The translations under genes were made by a program, and so were the position numbers. Source: Mucor racemosus (taxonomy: Eukaryota > Mucoromycota > Mucoromycetes > Mucorales > Mucoraceae). Taken from it: a stretch of DNA of 64,000 nt. Positions 46,840 to 59,792 of this stretch are shown in pieces; within the stretch, counting starts at the first letter, position 1, and each line of letters begins with the position of its first letter. The notes beneath the pieces are model-generated. The model worked only from the letters and a program-made list of their open reading frames with translations. It had not been told where the DNA came from and ran no database searches. Location: the NCBI GenBank assembly GCA_027405735.1, contig JAPEHQ010000021.1, positions 248,001 to 312,000 on the forward strand, given 5' to 3'.

Positions 46840-47373
46840 CTACAAAACCCTTTTTCTGTTCATTTCAACTTCGGCTCTAGTTGTACGTTGCTGTAGCCAA
46901 GTTGCAAAATTACCACATTTCAGGAATTGCGAATATAATTCTTTGGTAGGATCAGTCGTAGATGTTCGAGTTTTAAAGGTGGATTTAAAGGGTAGTTGTG
47001 GTCCATGTTCTTTTAAAGATTTCATAAATTGGTCGGTCTGGAATGGTCTTAATCTGGGTGCTTCTGCAGCAGCGGATCTTTAACAGAATGAGTATCATGT
47101 TTGAGCAAATACATTTCGTTGAGGAGAATACTTACATGTTGACTGGTATCAATGTACTAAAATATCGATTTAATGGCACAAGAAATTTCTCTGTTAAATC
47201 AACAAAATGTCTTCGCAGGATATTGTTCAAAACCCAATCAGGTGGGTATCCTCTGACCGATGCTTCTGTAAGCATTTTGACTAATTCTCGGTCTCTTGAT
47301 ATAACAGATTTCCTCTTGGATGTAACTCCCTTTTATGGTTTATGAATTTAGTACACAACAATAACGAAATGCC

Positions 47374-47410
<37 letters not shown>

Positions 47411-49429
47411 TTTAAACCGATTTTTACCTGAACGAAATTGAATAGAACATTTGATTTATTACCAAGTCCAGGTTTAGATTTTCCAGAATGCATATGTTGC
47501 ATATGACTTGGAATAAGTGTACCATCAGGTTTTCTATTAAAGAAATAAAACAATCAGAAAATGTTGCCAAATATTGCAGAAATACACACACCTTAATTGT
47601 TGTCTTCCAACTCTGACAATGTTGGGCCAATGTTGAACGGCGGTATTGAAAAATGGATTAGTTACACCTAAAACCAAACTGGATAATGGCTTTTTCCAAA
47701 GTATTAGTTAACATCCAAATTTATCAATGTATGTTTTACCTTATTCTTTGTTACAAAACTTTTGAAATCAGAATCTTGAATAGTGAAATAAGGTCTATAA
47801 TCTCCACAATATGGTATCTGTAATACATTGTTAGCCAATAAATGTCAACATTTCGTACTATAAAAAGTCTTACAGGATTGATAATATCAACTAAAGAAAC
47901 TACCGCTTCACTACATACACCTGGATCAGGAGCAATTATCACTATTGGTTCTGCCAACAGCATCAATTCCCATAGTAACCATAAGTCCTTTAAGATATCT
48001 CTGTAATGATGGTATAAGCCTCCAACTGGTAGTGATGCCATGATCTTGTTTTCATCAGTGATTGATCTCTTTTTTTTGGTTATTCGCACAACTTACTTGT
48101 ATATCTGGCCTCAATTTATTCATATCAAAAGTTGATGTTTCTAATAATTGAGGTTTGAACGGTGTAGGTAGTTCCACTTGTAATAATCGACCGAGAAATG
48201 GTAAATCAATGACTTTACCATCATGAGGTGATTTCCTAATGCAAATATCCCATTTTTAATCATCTTGTTATTTCCCCTTTTTCTCTTAAATTTACCACTG
48301 AGCGATATTCATACATGCTGCTTCCAACATTGGTTGTCCTGTGTCGAAATAAGCAGGACCTAGAATTGAAACTACTCTAGAGAATAATCCAACAAATGGA
48401 TGTTGTGATAGTAAAACCAATGATTTCTAATAATAACAAAAGTCCGGTTAGATCTACAGCACTTTTATTTCCTTTTTGTAACAATGAACTTACCTGGAAA
48501 TACCCCCGCCTAATAGTAGGATCTTTTTTCTGTCTAAAAAACACATAACCATATAAAAATCCAGCATCTGCAGTAGGGCCTGAATTGTAATTGAGTAAAA
48601 ATAATTACAATTATGTAACCCCCTTTAGGAATTTACCTGATGCGGCAAATTTAGATGTACTAGCTCTAACACGTATATTAAATATTTGATCTCCCACTTC
48701 GAACACGTTTGAATCTGGAAATGCAGTAAAGCATCTAAGGGGAGAAGAGAGAGAAAGAGGGGGAAAGCACAAGTTAATTCCAAAACATAAAAAAAAAAAT
48801 TACTATAATGAAATGCTTTACATATTCTTTTGTTCCGTAATAGTCAAATCCATTGGAGGATAAGCATAATCTAGCGCTAAATGGTATGCAAAATATAGAG
48901 AGAAAAAAAAAAGGAGCGTTAGAGAAGGGGGGGGGGGTTCATTATTATAAAGAAGCTAATGGGATATACCTTGACCGATTTCTAAATCAAAATTTACTAT
49001 ACAAAATCCAACAATCCATTTTCTAAAATTGGCTAAATCCAAGGGATCCAAAGTTAGAAATTTATCTTCTGATCCATTATCGGTAATATCTTGACCAGCA
49101 GTTGCTGGAGAAGGTGGCGAAGGAGAAAATGGAGGGGTTGGTGTACGTTGAAGAATATGAAGATCGTCTTTAACAATTAAGTTTGGATGTGATGCAGAAA
49201 CCCCCAAAGAATGACTGGAAGATTGCAATATTGATGTAGAACATTGCTTTCGAAGTGGATAATCAAACACAGAATCACTCATATCTGCTTCAAGGAATCC
49301 ATTTTTAGGTGAATTGTTGTTGCTGTTATTGTATAATGATCCTTGACTTTGACTTTTTGTAGCATCTGATAAACCAAGATGCTTGAAGGCGGAATTTGTT
49401 GCTTGTGGTATTGATATCTCGCCTTCCAT
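46840..49429 (-). CDS. dennd6: DENND6-type DENN-domain Rab guanine-nucleotide exchange factor
   Basis: Twelve exons: 49429-48970, 48870-48822, 48734-48637, 48579-48494, 48426-48296, 48235-48097, 48044-47874, 47817-47740, 47689-47592, 47533-47428, 47329-47136 and 47077-46840. They give 615 residues (human DENND6A has 608). The family activates Rab14-like GTPases in endosomal recycling. After a disordered N-terminus (about 1-135), FRKWIVGFCIVNFDLEIGQ opens the DENN module. Then follow ICFTAFPDS, GFLYGYVFFRQKKD, RRGYFQKSLVLLSQHPFVGLF, LLWELMLLAEPIVIIAPDP, YRPYFTIQDSDF, VLGVTNPFFN..VQHWPNIVRVG, NILRRHFVDLTEKFLVPLNRYF and FMKSLKEHGPQLPFKS, matching human DENND6 in order. Intron 10 carries a 32-base homopolymer. 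The start is chosen at MEGEISIP, after which the sequence becomes protein-like. Confidence 0.93.
47377..47408 (+). repeat. T32 homopolymer in a dennd6 intron
   Basis: 32 consecutive T on the plus strand, an A run on the sense strand, inside intron 10. Its length is probably unstable. Confidence 0.9.
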
Positions 49430-50341
49430 TTTGTACAAGGTGGATTGATTTATAGTGTCGTTTCTATATTTTGTATATTTTATTAATGAAAGAAGAAAGA
49501 GAGAAAAGAGAGAAAAAGAGTAAAAAAAGAAATATATAAAAGAGAAACCCGTAAATAGAGGGATATTTTGGCTTTTCCTTTTCAGTTGGTTTCGAAAGCC
49601 AACAAGCAGCATCAATTTTATAACTGCCGCGATTAGACTATTCACTTCTCGGTACGGGGCTTTAATGACCATTTTGTATATGATCTTGTCATACCAATAA
49701 ACGGAAGAATGAACCAAAAATAGCTTTTCATCAAGGACTTTGCAAGAATAGTAAAATGATCGAATCCTATTAGACCTTGTGCAGTTTTCTTTTTTCTTCG
49801 GAACTGAACAACACCAAACATTAATGCCAAATGGTGTGACAAAACAATGTTTTATCAAGCAAAACTTGTGCGTAGATTTTAACTGGTTTAATCAGTCGTG
49901 CATTCAAAAACTATATACATTGTTCGTAATGATGGTATAATGTTTCGGTGTCAAAAAAAAAATGCTAATACGTCAAGAGTAGACAATATGTATATGCAAC
50001 GCATTTTACAGTATAAAAAATCGTTGATTTTCATGTATAAAAATGCAAAGTAATAGACGTCGACACCAGAATTTGCAATTTTGTACATCTGAGCGTGAAA
50101 ATGATATAATGGCATTTGCAGCTACCATTTCAAATCATGCTCTTCTAACCGTATATTAACAATAGTGAGTTATTGTTGTACAATTACAAAAGATGATGGG
50201 GGGACATTTCAGCTGATAAATGCACACATTTGAGAGGAAACACCAAGATTTTTCAATTATAAAAATACACTTAATTCTCACATTCCTTTCTTTCTTTCCT
50301 CTTTCTTTTATACAATATCTCCTTTCCTTTTTCTTTAAAAC
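49430..50341. promoter_or_regulatory. Bidirectional upstream region, dennd6 and membrane protein
   Basis: 912 bp between two divergent starts. GA/CT-rich low-complexity tracts lie just upstream of each ATG (about 49490-49545 and 50285-50335). A longer open frame continuing dennd6 upstream to 49858 translates into Lys/Phe-rich sequence, and I reject it as coding. Confidence 0.4.
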
Positions 50342-51693
50342 ATGTCATTATCTGAAAATGATCAAGACAATGTCTTTGTTAGACATTTTCAACAGCAATC
50401 AAAGTTTAATCGTTCTCAACAACAACAACAACAGCAACAGCAACATTCTGCTCCATCTCAATCATTTAGATCATCCGAGAATAACAAAAAAAAAGAATTT
50501 TCATCCACTGTATCATGGCCAATTTTATTAGCTATAATTCCTACTTTGGGTGCATTTTTTGCGGGCAGTGCCGAGATTTGGAGTGATTTCATTATGCTTT
50601 TATTAATTCTTTACTATGTATACAAATGGATGACGGGTATGATCAATTAAATGAAAACGAAAATGAAAATGAAAAATGAAAAAAAAAACCTTAAATTTTA
50701 AATTAATTTATTATAGTTCCATGGGCTTATTATGAAAGCGCACGTACCAGACGAATCATTCATCAAAAGTCTTCTACAGAAAAAGCTAAAGCAGGTCTTT
50801 TAAACACTCAAAAAGAAGATGAAGCTTATTTTAAACGTATGCAACAAGAACATACTAAACGTAAATTAATCACAGCTGAACTTCGTCGACATGAACTGGC
50901 TGGTTTAATGTGGGTCTTATTCTCGCCGGCCATTGCAGGTTACACATTGCAATACAGTCGTTATTTACTTAGTAACGTGGATAGATATATTAGCGCATTT
51001 AATGTTACTGTCTTTGTATTAGCTGCTTCAATCAAACCCTTATCGCATGTGATGGTACTCTTGCAAGAACGTACATTGTTTTTACAGAGTGAAGCTTTGG
51101 TTTCTGAAAGCCAAGTTCAAGCCTTGGAAACTAAAATGGATTTGCTTGAGAAAGAGCTTTATGGCCTTCGTAAAGCTTATGCTACAAAGAAGGACCTTGG
51201 TCAAGTAATGACAGAAGATATTAATCCTTCATTGCAACAACTTGCAAAAGCGCTCAAACGATTTGAAAAGCGTGACATTGCGCTCAGAAGTTGGTCTGAA
51301 GAACAATTCACTTCCCTTGATCATAAAGTTCGTGAATTTGATCAATACATTTGTTATCGCATTGAACAAGATCAACGTCAACAAGCTCATGGCATGGTTG
51401 TTAGTTTGATCTTACTTCCTCTCAATATTTCACTTTGGGTTGCTAAACGTATGACTTTATTGCTTCCTGTTCATCATGGTAGTAAAAACCTTTTAGCAGC
51501 TGCAAAATCGCCTTCTTCTTCTAATGGATCTCCTGTAGCTTCACCACCCACATCCGCTACAGCTACAAAGAAACCATTATTGCAGCAGCAACGTTCTAAT
51601 ATTTCACCTCGGCATCAAATGACAACAATAATACCCGATCCGACAGAGTCGAGTTACTCCACAGAAGGAAGTATTGCTGCGTTTGGACATTAG
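50342..51693 (+). CDS. Conserved fungal multi-pass membrane protein, function unknown
   Basis: Exons 50342-50636 and 50717-51693 give 423 residues. The N-terminus has a 9-Gln run (about 26-34). Membrane spans are likely at about 56-75 (WPILLAIIPTLGAFFAG), 78-97 (DFIMLLLILYYVYKWM), 165-185 (LMWVLFSPAIAGYTLQY), 195-215 (AFNVTVFVLAASIKPL) and 335-355 (MVVSLILLPLNISLWVA). The stretch TVPWAYYESARTRRI is created by the splice junction and is the most conserved-looking part. Between spans 4 and 5 lies a coiled coil (LVSESQVQALETKMDLLEKEL). The C-terminal 60 residues are Ser/Pro-rich. I recall uncharacterised fungal relatives but no assigned role. Confidence 0.82.
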
Positions 51694-52544
51694 CCACGCT
51701 TCTTTATATGTATCATCTTAATTGCACTAGACTATTCTTTATTTAAATATTTCATATGAAAGTAATGCTCACAAAACTAACACAATCATTGCACAAAACT
51801 AACAATAGCATATGCTTATTGTTTTTTTAATCTTTCATTTTATCAATTATCATTCATTTCACTAAATTAACAAATATATTACATATCATATTCTTATCAT
51901 GCCTCCTCCAAGTATAAAAATAAATTCTATAGTTATATTCTACAAGTAAATATAAAGCTGTGTAATTATACACAAAATAACACCATAAAAAAAAGGCGTT
52001 TCGATTATCGGCCAGCCATAAATAAGATATTCAAAGGATTCTATTTTTCTTTAAATACATTTCTTTTAATATCAGACCTTTCTGAGCTAATTCCTGCCAT
52101 ATTCAATTCACCACCCTATTTTTTTTTTTGAGTCTGTTAATAATAGGCAGTGATTTTTTCATAAGGGTTGTTTCAAGCTCTCAACGTTGAATTTTGCAGT
52201 AAAATCGGATTCAATCATCAACCCTGTTCTAATCTCCAGATGATCAAAAAGTCATTTTGGAAATTTTCCATCGATTTTTCACGTTTTTCTCCAAACCTTA
52301 TTATGTAAATCTCAAAAGCTTATTAATTGTTACAAGTAAAACTTTAAATTTTGCGTCGAATGGTAGTATTGGCTTTAGATATTTACACCGAAATTATTGC
52401 GTAATTTTGAAAAACGAAAATAACGGGTTTCTCTACAAAAGTCTAGTTTATGAATAACTAAAAGCCAAATAAGCACTTTAATATGAAGCTATACAAAATT
52501 TCGGTCATTTTGATCTGAAGAAAGCTACTAGCCGATTGATCTTG
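51694..52544. other. Gene-free stretch
   Basis: AT-rich 3' flank with no recognised gene. Sequence related to the other repeats starts near 52545. Confidence 0.45.
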
Positions 52545-53540
52545 CTACGCTCAATTACGGCTTCGCCAAGAGGAGGGGGCTCGCTTTTGCAATTTTTTTA
52601 ATGAATGTACCATATAATTGGCAACTCTACCTTGTTATATACGCTTGATTATTGTCTCCAGTGATGGCCATGTTTATGTTTATGATATTGGAGATATAAA
52701 GGTAAGATGAAAAATTATTGTAAATCAACTCTAGCGTAATAATTAGAAGGTAAAGATTTATTTTCATCAAATAAACTATTGCACAGTATTAAAAGGTGCA
52801 AAGATTTACAGTAGTAAACTTGAATCGAGTGGGTACAGCATCATAGATTCTAGAAGACGTTTTCAAGTATAATAAAATCTCTTATTTTTAAGACTTACAA
52901 AGCTTATAAGCGAAATATTAATTTCAAAAATTATTCTTGTCCAGATCATCAATTTTGACATTTTTTAATTTTTTTTTTTTGATTTTGCAAATCTAGAATT
53001 AATTATACTACCAATCATAAAAACAAAAAATATGCACATATAGAAAATTTAGCGCTCTATTTGCTCAATAAAAAATAACAAACATTTTTATTGCAAAATA
53101 TTACATGAAAACCCTTTAACCAAAAAACCGTTTTTGGGGCAAAAGTTTAAATTTTCATTACTTAGCCTTTAATATTAAGCTTTTATAAAATGTGTATTAG
53201 TCAGGGCTACAGTTTTCTCTCACAATGTAGTATATTTAAACGTTGATTTTGGTATCAAAAATTGATTTTTCTGTTTTTTGATCAAAATCATGAGTGTTGG
53301 TAAGGATAAAATGAGTCCCGAAAAATGTCCGCTACAAAGTCTGAATTTTCAGACCGTACATGGTTAAATATAAAAAAAGTTGAAAAAAAAATACTTTTTT
53401 ATTTAAAACTTGGATATATCATAGTATATAAAAGACCTAGCTGTTCGATCTCTCCAGGCCCAATTATGGCATTGCCATGTGTGCTAGATGTTGCAATTTT
53501 TTTCAATGAATGTATGATATGACAGACAGTCTGTTTGCCC
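52545..53540 (+). repeat. Dispersed repeat R1, partial copy with direct terminal pieces
   Basis: 52650-53440 matches the left part of the copy at 442-2885. The words CTCAATTACGGC...TGCAATTTTTTTAATGAATGTA at 52550-52615 and a diverged version at 53458-53520 flank the unit on both sides. R1 units may therefore be joined head to tail or bounded by a direct repeat. Confidence 0.6.
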
Positions 53541-53716
53541 ATATGATGGTATTGATATACTTTATGTGAATACTACATTATACTGTATAATAAAAACTAG
53601 TTTTCAATTGGGGTGGGTATGATGTATATATATAAAACGAAAAAAAAAAGATATTTATTTAAATGCAATGGAGAGAAGGGGATCAGGTCAATATTATTAC
53701 ATAAATGAAGCTGCTT

Positions 53717-54987
53717 TTAATCCTTTTCAAATACGGAATGGCTTCTTTTGTTGGCATTAGCGAGCGACAAGTATACATGTACTGGATGAACATTTCGGTT
53801 TGGCAAACGAGGAGGATTAATTGTGCTGCTAATATCTGCAAGTTGGAATTTCTGTTCTCTATTCAAATTGGCAAGGGTGATACTATTGTTAAGATTGATC
53901 ATATGAGACTTCCAAACGAACATAAGCTTTAAAGATGCACGAAATGATCCCAACTCGAGTGTTCTACCAGGGATATTGAGAGAGTGTAGCTTTTGGCAAA
54001 CATAGATACTTTGATATTCGAACAATTGGGCCAGATATCCATTTTTTTCAATAAAATCATAATATAATATAGTATTTTCTGTTGAATCAGTCATCAGGTT
54101 AATTTGGTTGAAAATGCAGCCGTTAATCCTGATATTTTTGCTCTATTAATATTTTGATACATTGGCTGCTGCTGCTTTCTTAAACTCAATGTTTGCTAAT
54201 TCATAATCACTGCCAATTGGCAACAAGTCTGTTTATCTACCAAATGTGGAATCATAATCATTTAGTATAACCATGCTTTTGGTTGAGTCTGATGTTCCTT
54301 CGACACCACGTACTGAAACACCACTGCCAGCAAATAGCAAATCCAAGATATTTTCAAATTTTGCCACAAATTCTGACTCATTGAAGCTGCTTTCGTTTCC
54401 CCAACATATAATGTCAAAGATACTATAAGGTTTACACATGTTAGCTTTTTTCCATAGCATTTTAAAAGAGAAGCGATACTTACATGTTCCATACAATGCT
54501 AAGAATAACATATTTGATAGACTTTTTATCTTGCACTGATAATTCCATTGTATCAATAGTAATAATGGCCTGATTTGTATTACGACTATCATTTAAAAAT
54601 GTAATTAAAACCGTATGTTCAAACAAATGACATAAAATCTACTGAAATCTGCAGGGCAACAGAGCGTCAAATATTTCATTGGTTGTCAACTTCATCAGGG
54701 CTATCAGTAATGCCATTAACTTCGTCAGGATAATAAGTAGCATTATCATCTTCATTCGGGTTACTAGTAGCAAGCTCACTTATGGCAGAAACAGCACGAT
54801 CTTTGAATGCAGTTGTTGTAATAATGGCCGATGTCTCAAAAGTTGCTTGAGATAATTTCTATTTAGTAAAAAGTCAATATCACGAAAGAAATACTTGTAC
54901 GTAAGCATATATATTTACCATGGCTTTAACATATTTAAAAATTGTTGAATAGGTGGTATTCAAAGAAGATGATCTTGAAACGTAAGA
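53717..54987 (-). pseudogene. Decayed multi-exon gene, lineage-specific family
   Basis: Minus-strand coding pieces are clear but broken. Exon 54987-54919 (SYVSRSSSLNTTYSTIFKYV), exon 54858 to about 54679 (KLSQATFETSAIITTTAFKD, acidic after), exon 54585-54484 (AIITIDTMELSVQDKKSIKY) and a last exon from 54422 (FDIICWGNESSFNESEFVAK, GSGVSVRGVEGTSDS). The last exon meets TAA directly after STFGR. Protein-like sequence resumes in the same frame (TDLLPIGSDYELANIEFKKA), meets TAA TAG, then continues in frame for another 120 residues to 53717 (NGYLAQLFEYQSIYVCQKLH). The 5' end is not resolved. The pattern recalls large unnamed Mucoromycota protein families; no function is assigned. Confidence 0.65.
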
Positions 54988-56104
54988 CTCAGTAAATTTA
55001 GCAGATTTATTTCAATCAAAACTTCACTTACACATTGGTTATTTTAATGCTAGGCCGTTTAACTTTCAAGATGCTATTATAAATGGAGTACCACGATCAT
55101 AACAAACCTATTCCAGTAGTAGGAATTATATCGACAGAGAGATTCTTAATTTTGTTCTGGCACTTGCTAGTAAACCCATTAAAAGTAGGTTTGTGCGTGT
55201 AATCCAGGTAATTAGATATTATTTTCTTTCATTCTTAGTCGTGGATACAGGAGCATATATTGTTCTCCTTACTAATCAGAGCTCGATATTGTAGGGTAAT
55301 CTAAGTCTGTCTGTCAAAGCAAGCTGAAAATAATGATAATCTGAGAGGAATGCAGTGAATGCCTTTTAGCAAGATTACTGAGCACTTTTACTATTAAGTG
55401 GTTGTATTTTTGCTTTCGGTGGTTTAGAAGAGACTCCCTCATAAAAAATTGCTGATATATTCAACAGAGTTCTTATTGCTAATCTCAAAGGATCTGCAGA
55501 TACCTGTCGATACGTTTGATGATGATTTGCAAAAGAAGTTTTTTTGATAATAATATCAATAATAAATACATTTTTGCATTTGTCGCATTTAGAGTTTCTA
55601 TGGCTTATCTAACCCATACAAGGAAACTAAGAATATTTAATATTGTATATTATACATTTCAATTTACATGTATTATTCCATAAGGAAAAACACCACTGCG
55701 AATTCATGTGGTATATACTTTCATTCGAAAGCAATGATTTTACAGAAAATGAATCAATTATCTTTACGGAACAGTGAATAAATATGGTTTCCATCTGTTT
55801 GATATTTCACTGAAGATGAAATTTTCAAAAGCGTCATTTGGTACTGGAGCTACTGTATTTGTTTCAGCTTATCTATCGGAAACACCAATATTCGACGAGA
55901 AACTATAATGTCTAACGTTGAGAGCATTTATGTTTCGTAAAGATGGCCCAATATTTAGTTAATTTAATTCTTGCAAAAGAAAAAGTATGTATAAATAAGT
56001 TTTTATTTTATTAAATGAAATCAATGCTAATACAACGCAACACGACAAGTTAAATGAGTCAAGTTGGTAAAGAGGGAGTGAGGGAATTATTCTATTATTT
56101 TAAT
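54988..56104. other. Gene-free stretch
   Basis: It may contain further worn 5' pieces of the adjacent pseudogene (a frame reading SILKVKRPSIKITN lies near 55060 on the minus strand). Otherwise I can support nothing. Confidence 0.4.
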
Positions 56105-57018
56105 CTAGTACTTCATTTCCGATTCCCAGAAACCGACAGTAGGGAAAGTAGAAGCAAAATCAGAAACTTCCTTTTTCAAGTCTTGAATAGAAGAGATGGC
56201 ACTGCCATCACCAATATGGTCCTTGAAGTCAGCCAATTTCTTTCCACTAGCCTTGCCCTTTTCCTCTTGTGTAATCTTGACAGCACGATCAATGAAATCA
56301 GCAATCTTTACGAAATCAGCTTCCTTGAAGCCACGACTGGTCATAGCAGGAGTACCAATACGAAGACCACCAGGGATCAAGGCACTCTTATCACCAGGAA
56401 CAGTGTTCTTGTTGGAAGCAATGTTGACTAATTCCAAGATACGTTCAACACGAGCACCATCAACGCCCTTTGACTTCAAATCAACCAAAAGTAAATGGTT
56501 ATCAGTACCACCAGAAACGAGATTATAGTCGAGTGCATTGAAGCGATCAGCGAAAGCAGAATTGTTCTTCAAAACTTGTGTTTGGTATTCTTTGAAAAGA
56601 GGTGATTTGACTTGCTTGAGAGCAACAGATAAAGCACCGATGGTATGGTTGTGAGGTCCACCTTGATGACCAGGGAAGACAGATTGGTTAATAGCATTTT
56701 CTAAATCGTAATGGGTTTCTAAATAGAAAGAACAATTTTCGTTTAATATAAAAAAAATCGTACGGTAAATATTTTAATTCTACTAACCCTTTCCCTTCTT
56801 ATTAACACTACGAAGACCCTTTCTGAAAAAGATCATAGCACCACGAGGACCACGAAGAGACTTGTGAGTAGTAGTAGTAACAATATCAGCATGTTCAAAA
56901 GGACCGGGCAAAACACCAGCAGCGATCAAACCAGAAATGTGTGCAACATCAGCCATCAAGTAGGCACCACATTTATCGGCAATCTAAAGAAAGGATTTCC
57001 AATTATTATTACCCCACA

Positions 57019-57052
<34 letters not shown>

Positions 57053-58004
57053 TCATCTAAAGATCTTACCTCTCTCATTCTGGCGTAATCAATATTACGG
57101 GCATAAGCGGAAGCACCAGCAACAATGACCTTGGGTCTGTAGAGCATAGCATTCTTTTCTAAAGCGTCGTAATCAATACGACCGGTGCTTTCATCTAAAC
57201 GGTAAGGCAAAGTTTCGAAATAAGCAGAGACTTGAGAAATCTTCTTGTTAGGGATTTGATAACCGTGAGACAAACTGTAGCAAACACGTTAAAATGAGTC
57301 CCTCCTTTCTATGTAGGTTTTTTTTTAATACTTACTGTCCACCATGGGGAAGATCAAGACCCATAATACGATCATGAGGTTTCATGATAGCACCATAAAC
57401 ATACAAATTAGCAGGAGCACCAGACAAAGGTTGAACATTGACACCCCACTTGTCGTTGTCAAGATCAAAAGCTTCTAAAGCTCTCTTGCGACAAAGGTTT
57501 TCGGACATATCGATAAACTCGTTACCGCCATAGTATCTAGCACCGGGATAACCTTCAGAGTATTTGTTTTGCATAACGCTTCCAAGAGCATCCATGACAG
57601 CTCTAGAGGTGAAATTCTATAATTGTATACATGCTTAGAAAAAGTTTTTAATGCTTAGAGTATTCAATTTACCTCAGAGGGAATAAGATCAACACTCTCT
57701 TGCTGTCTCTTCTTTTCCTTTTCAATAATATCAAACATTTCAGGATCCATCTTTTCGAGTCTTTCATTGAGGAACTATAATAAAAAATCAATATCTGACG
57801 TCTCTAATTAAAAACCAAATTAAATGCCTACCTCTTGTTGACCAGCAGGGAAGACATAACCACGCTATAAAAAGTAAATGCATGTTGAGCATGATGAATT
57901 GGCATTGGGGATTACTTGTTATTTACCTTGACTTGGTTAATAGCAGGTCTTACCATACGCAATGCAGAGGGCTTGGCAACATTAGCAATAAGAGATCTAA
58001 GCAT
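56105..58004 (-). CDS. shm1: Serine hydroxymethyltransferase, mitochondrial form
   Basis: Exons 58004-57927, 57864-57832 (33 nt), 57774-57673, 57616-57336, 57274-57070, 56983-56788 and 56718-56105 give 502 residues. A PLP enzyme: serine plus tetrahydrofolate to glycine plus 5,10-methylene-THF. The first 30 residues ([20 protein letters not shown]) are basic and hydroxylated with no acidic residue, a mitochondrial presequence. Family landmarks in order: [77 protein letters not shown] with PLP-contact Asp245, the Schiff-base lysine Lys274 in [26 protein letters not shown], and [15 protein letters not shown]. Intron 5 contains a 30-base homopolymer (T on the sense strand). Codon use is more regular than in neighbours, as in highly expressed genes. 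Confidence 0.96.
57021..57050 (+). repeat. A30 homopolymer in an shm1 intron
   Basis: Thirty consecutive A on the plus strand (T on the sense strand) within intron 5, near its donor side. Confidence 0.9.
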
Positions 58005-58863
58005 TTTCTAATAAAGATAAATTGATGTTTAAGAGATGGGAAGAAAAACAAACAAGATGTGTTTATCTAGAAATTTACGGAGGCAAGTTTTATATCAAAA
58101 GGGGATGAGCGGAGAGCGAGTGAATTGGGTGAGTAAAAAGTCTAAAAGAGGCAATGGCTCTTCCACCGAGTCAATCCACCGCGTCAAAAAAAATTACAAA
58201 AAAAAAGATTCTCTTTGTGTTATCTTTAAGGTTTTTCTTACATTTGCTCATGATAAGTTTCAATTAAAAAATACCATAGAAAAGGTCATATCAAATTACA
58301 TCTGTGCACAAGTTATTTCATTCAATAAAATGATTGAAAATTCTTTAAAAATTCCAAAAAAAAAAGTATTTACATGAACATGAAATTGATCTGTAGCTCT
58401 CCCCCCCTCCTCCTACTGGGTGTGAGAAAAATATGGGAAGAAAGCTATATTTCTTTGGATCAATGATGATATCCAGGCAAAAAGACCAGCGGCCATTTAA
58501 CCCATAAAAAAAAAGAGATTTGTATATTGTTTTAGAGATGTTTGTATCACATTGTAACAACACGAATTAAAATGGTACATAGTTCTTATATGTTGATTAA
58601 TCAAATATTATATAAAAAAACAAAAGAAATCATAATGCTCAGGCACAACATTGAATACATTTAACTCGTAAAAGTCTGTAAAATAATGGCGTTTCTATAC
58701 AAAAAAAAAGATCGACATATACATCCAACATTTTCAATCATGATCGAAACACAAGAAATAGATGTATGTATATATACATTTTTAATATAAATTATTTAAG
58801 AGTGAATTTCGGTGCATTGTAAAAGGGTTAAAGACTGCTTTCTATTTAAAAAATTGATATTAT
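58005..58863. other. Region between shm1 and the uL15m gene
   Basis: Holds the shm1 promoter side (purine-rich near 58025-58150) and the 3' flank of the uL15m gene. C-run CTCCCCCCCTCC near 58400. No gene or RNA recognised. Confidence 0.4.
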
Positions 58864-59792
58864 TTATGCTTCTTGAGCCAAATAACCTCTGTTTTTGGGA
58901 TCAGAATAATATTCTACATGAAAAATGAATCTGTTAATATATTTTCCACAGAATTTTTATTACAAAACTTACTGATTTCTTCCTTTCGTAATGGTGCTGC
59001 TAACTTGGGTAATTGTGCAAACTTCTCGGGATGGACAACAGATCTCAAACCAAGAGCATTATAATAACGAGTGACAATCTTGCCGCCAGCCTTTTCAATG
59101 GCTTCAATAGCCTTTTGTGATGCTCTAGAAACTTCAATTGTGACAGGAGTAGTAAAAGTCTCGGCACCCTAATAGTAATTGTCAAAATACAATTCATAAA
59201 TTCAAATATTCTGCTGCAACTTACAACACTCAATAACTTGACACCATCTTCAATTTTATGTATACAACGACTATCTAATAATTGCTTCATGGTGATGGGT
59301 TGGGAAGCGTCAATACGACCTGATTGAATCCAATGTTGCAAACGATCTAAATTTAATTCTTGATAATCTTTACCATGACTATATTGATAAATAATAAAAT
59401 GTTAGTATTTGAGTTTTCCATATCAAACAATAGTCCATACATGTTGTAGAAACCACGCTTAGGCAAGCGTCTAACTAAAGGAGTTTGACCACCTTCAAAC
59501 CAAGGTACAGGTTGTCCATTACCTGAACGAGCCTTTTGACCTTTATGACCACGACCGGCGGTTTTACCCTTACCATAACCGGGACCACGACCTACACGAG
59601 TACGCTATATACTTATATATAAGTCATTTGATATTTCATCCAAAATCAAGTAAACTGTACCTCAGATACTGCACCAGCATTATCAGACAAATGACCAAGG
59701 TTGACAGGGGTCTTGGGTGGTTGAATGTGTGTTGAGAGTGCACGAGCAGGAGTTAATGTTGTAATGCGAGTTGAAAATACTGAGCGAAGCAT
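58864..59792 (-). CDS. mrpl10: Mitochondrial large-subunit ribosomal protein uL15m
   Basis: Exons 59792-59661, 59604-59441, 59378-59225, 59168-58973 and 58913-58864 give 231 residues. This is the L15 protein of the mitochondrial ribosome (yeast MRPL10, human MRPL15). An N-terminal presequence ([20 protein letters not shown]) precedes [14 protein letters not shown] and the glycine/basic signature [28 protein letters not shown], split at its first residue by intron 1. [31 protein letters not shown] and [20 protein letters not shown] follow, the last being the L15 C-terminal core with its A-I-E-x-x-G-G signature. The last exon adds [15 protein letters not shown], a mitochondrial extension. Confidence 0.94.

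Noticed and set aside
49430..49858. Upstream extension of dennd6
   Set aside because: Low-complexity Lys/Phe/Leu translation without family similarity; the conserved protein starts later.
53717..54422. Alternative genetic code (TAA/TAG read as Gln) as an explanation of the in-frame stops
   Set aside because: All intact genes in the window end in ordinary TAA or TAG stops, so decay is the simpler reading.
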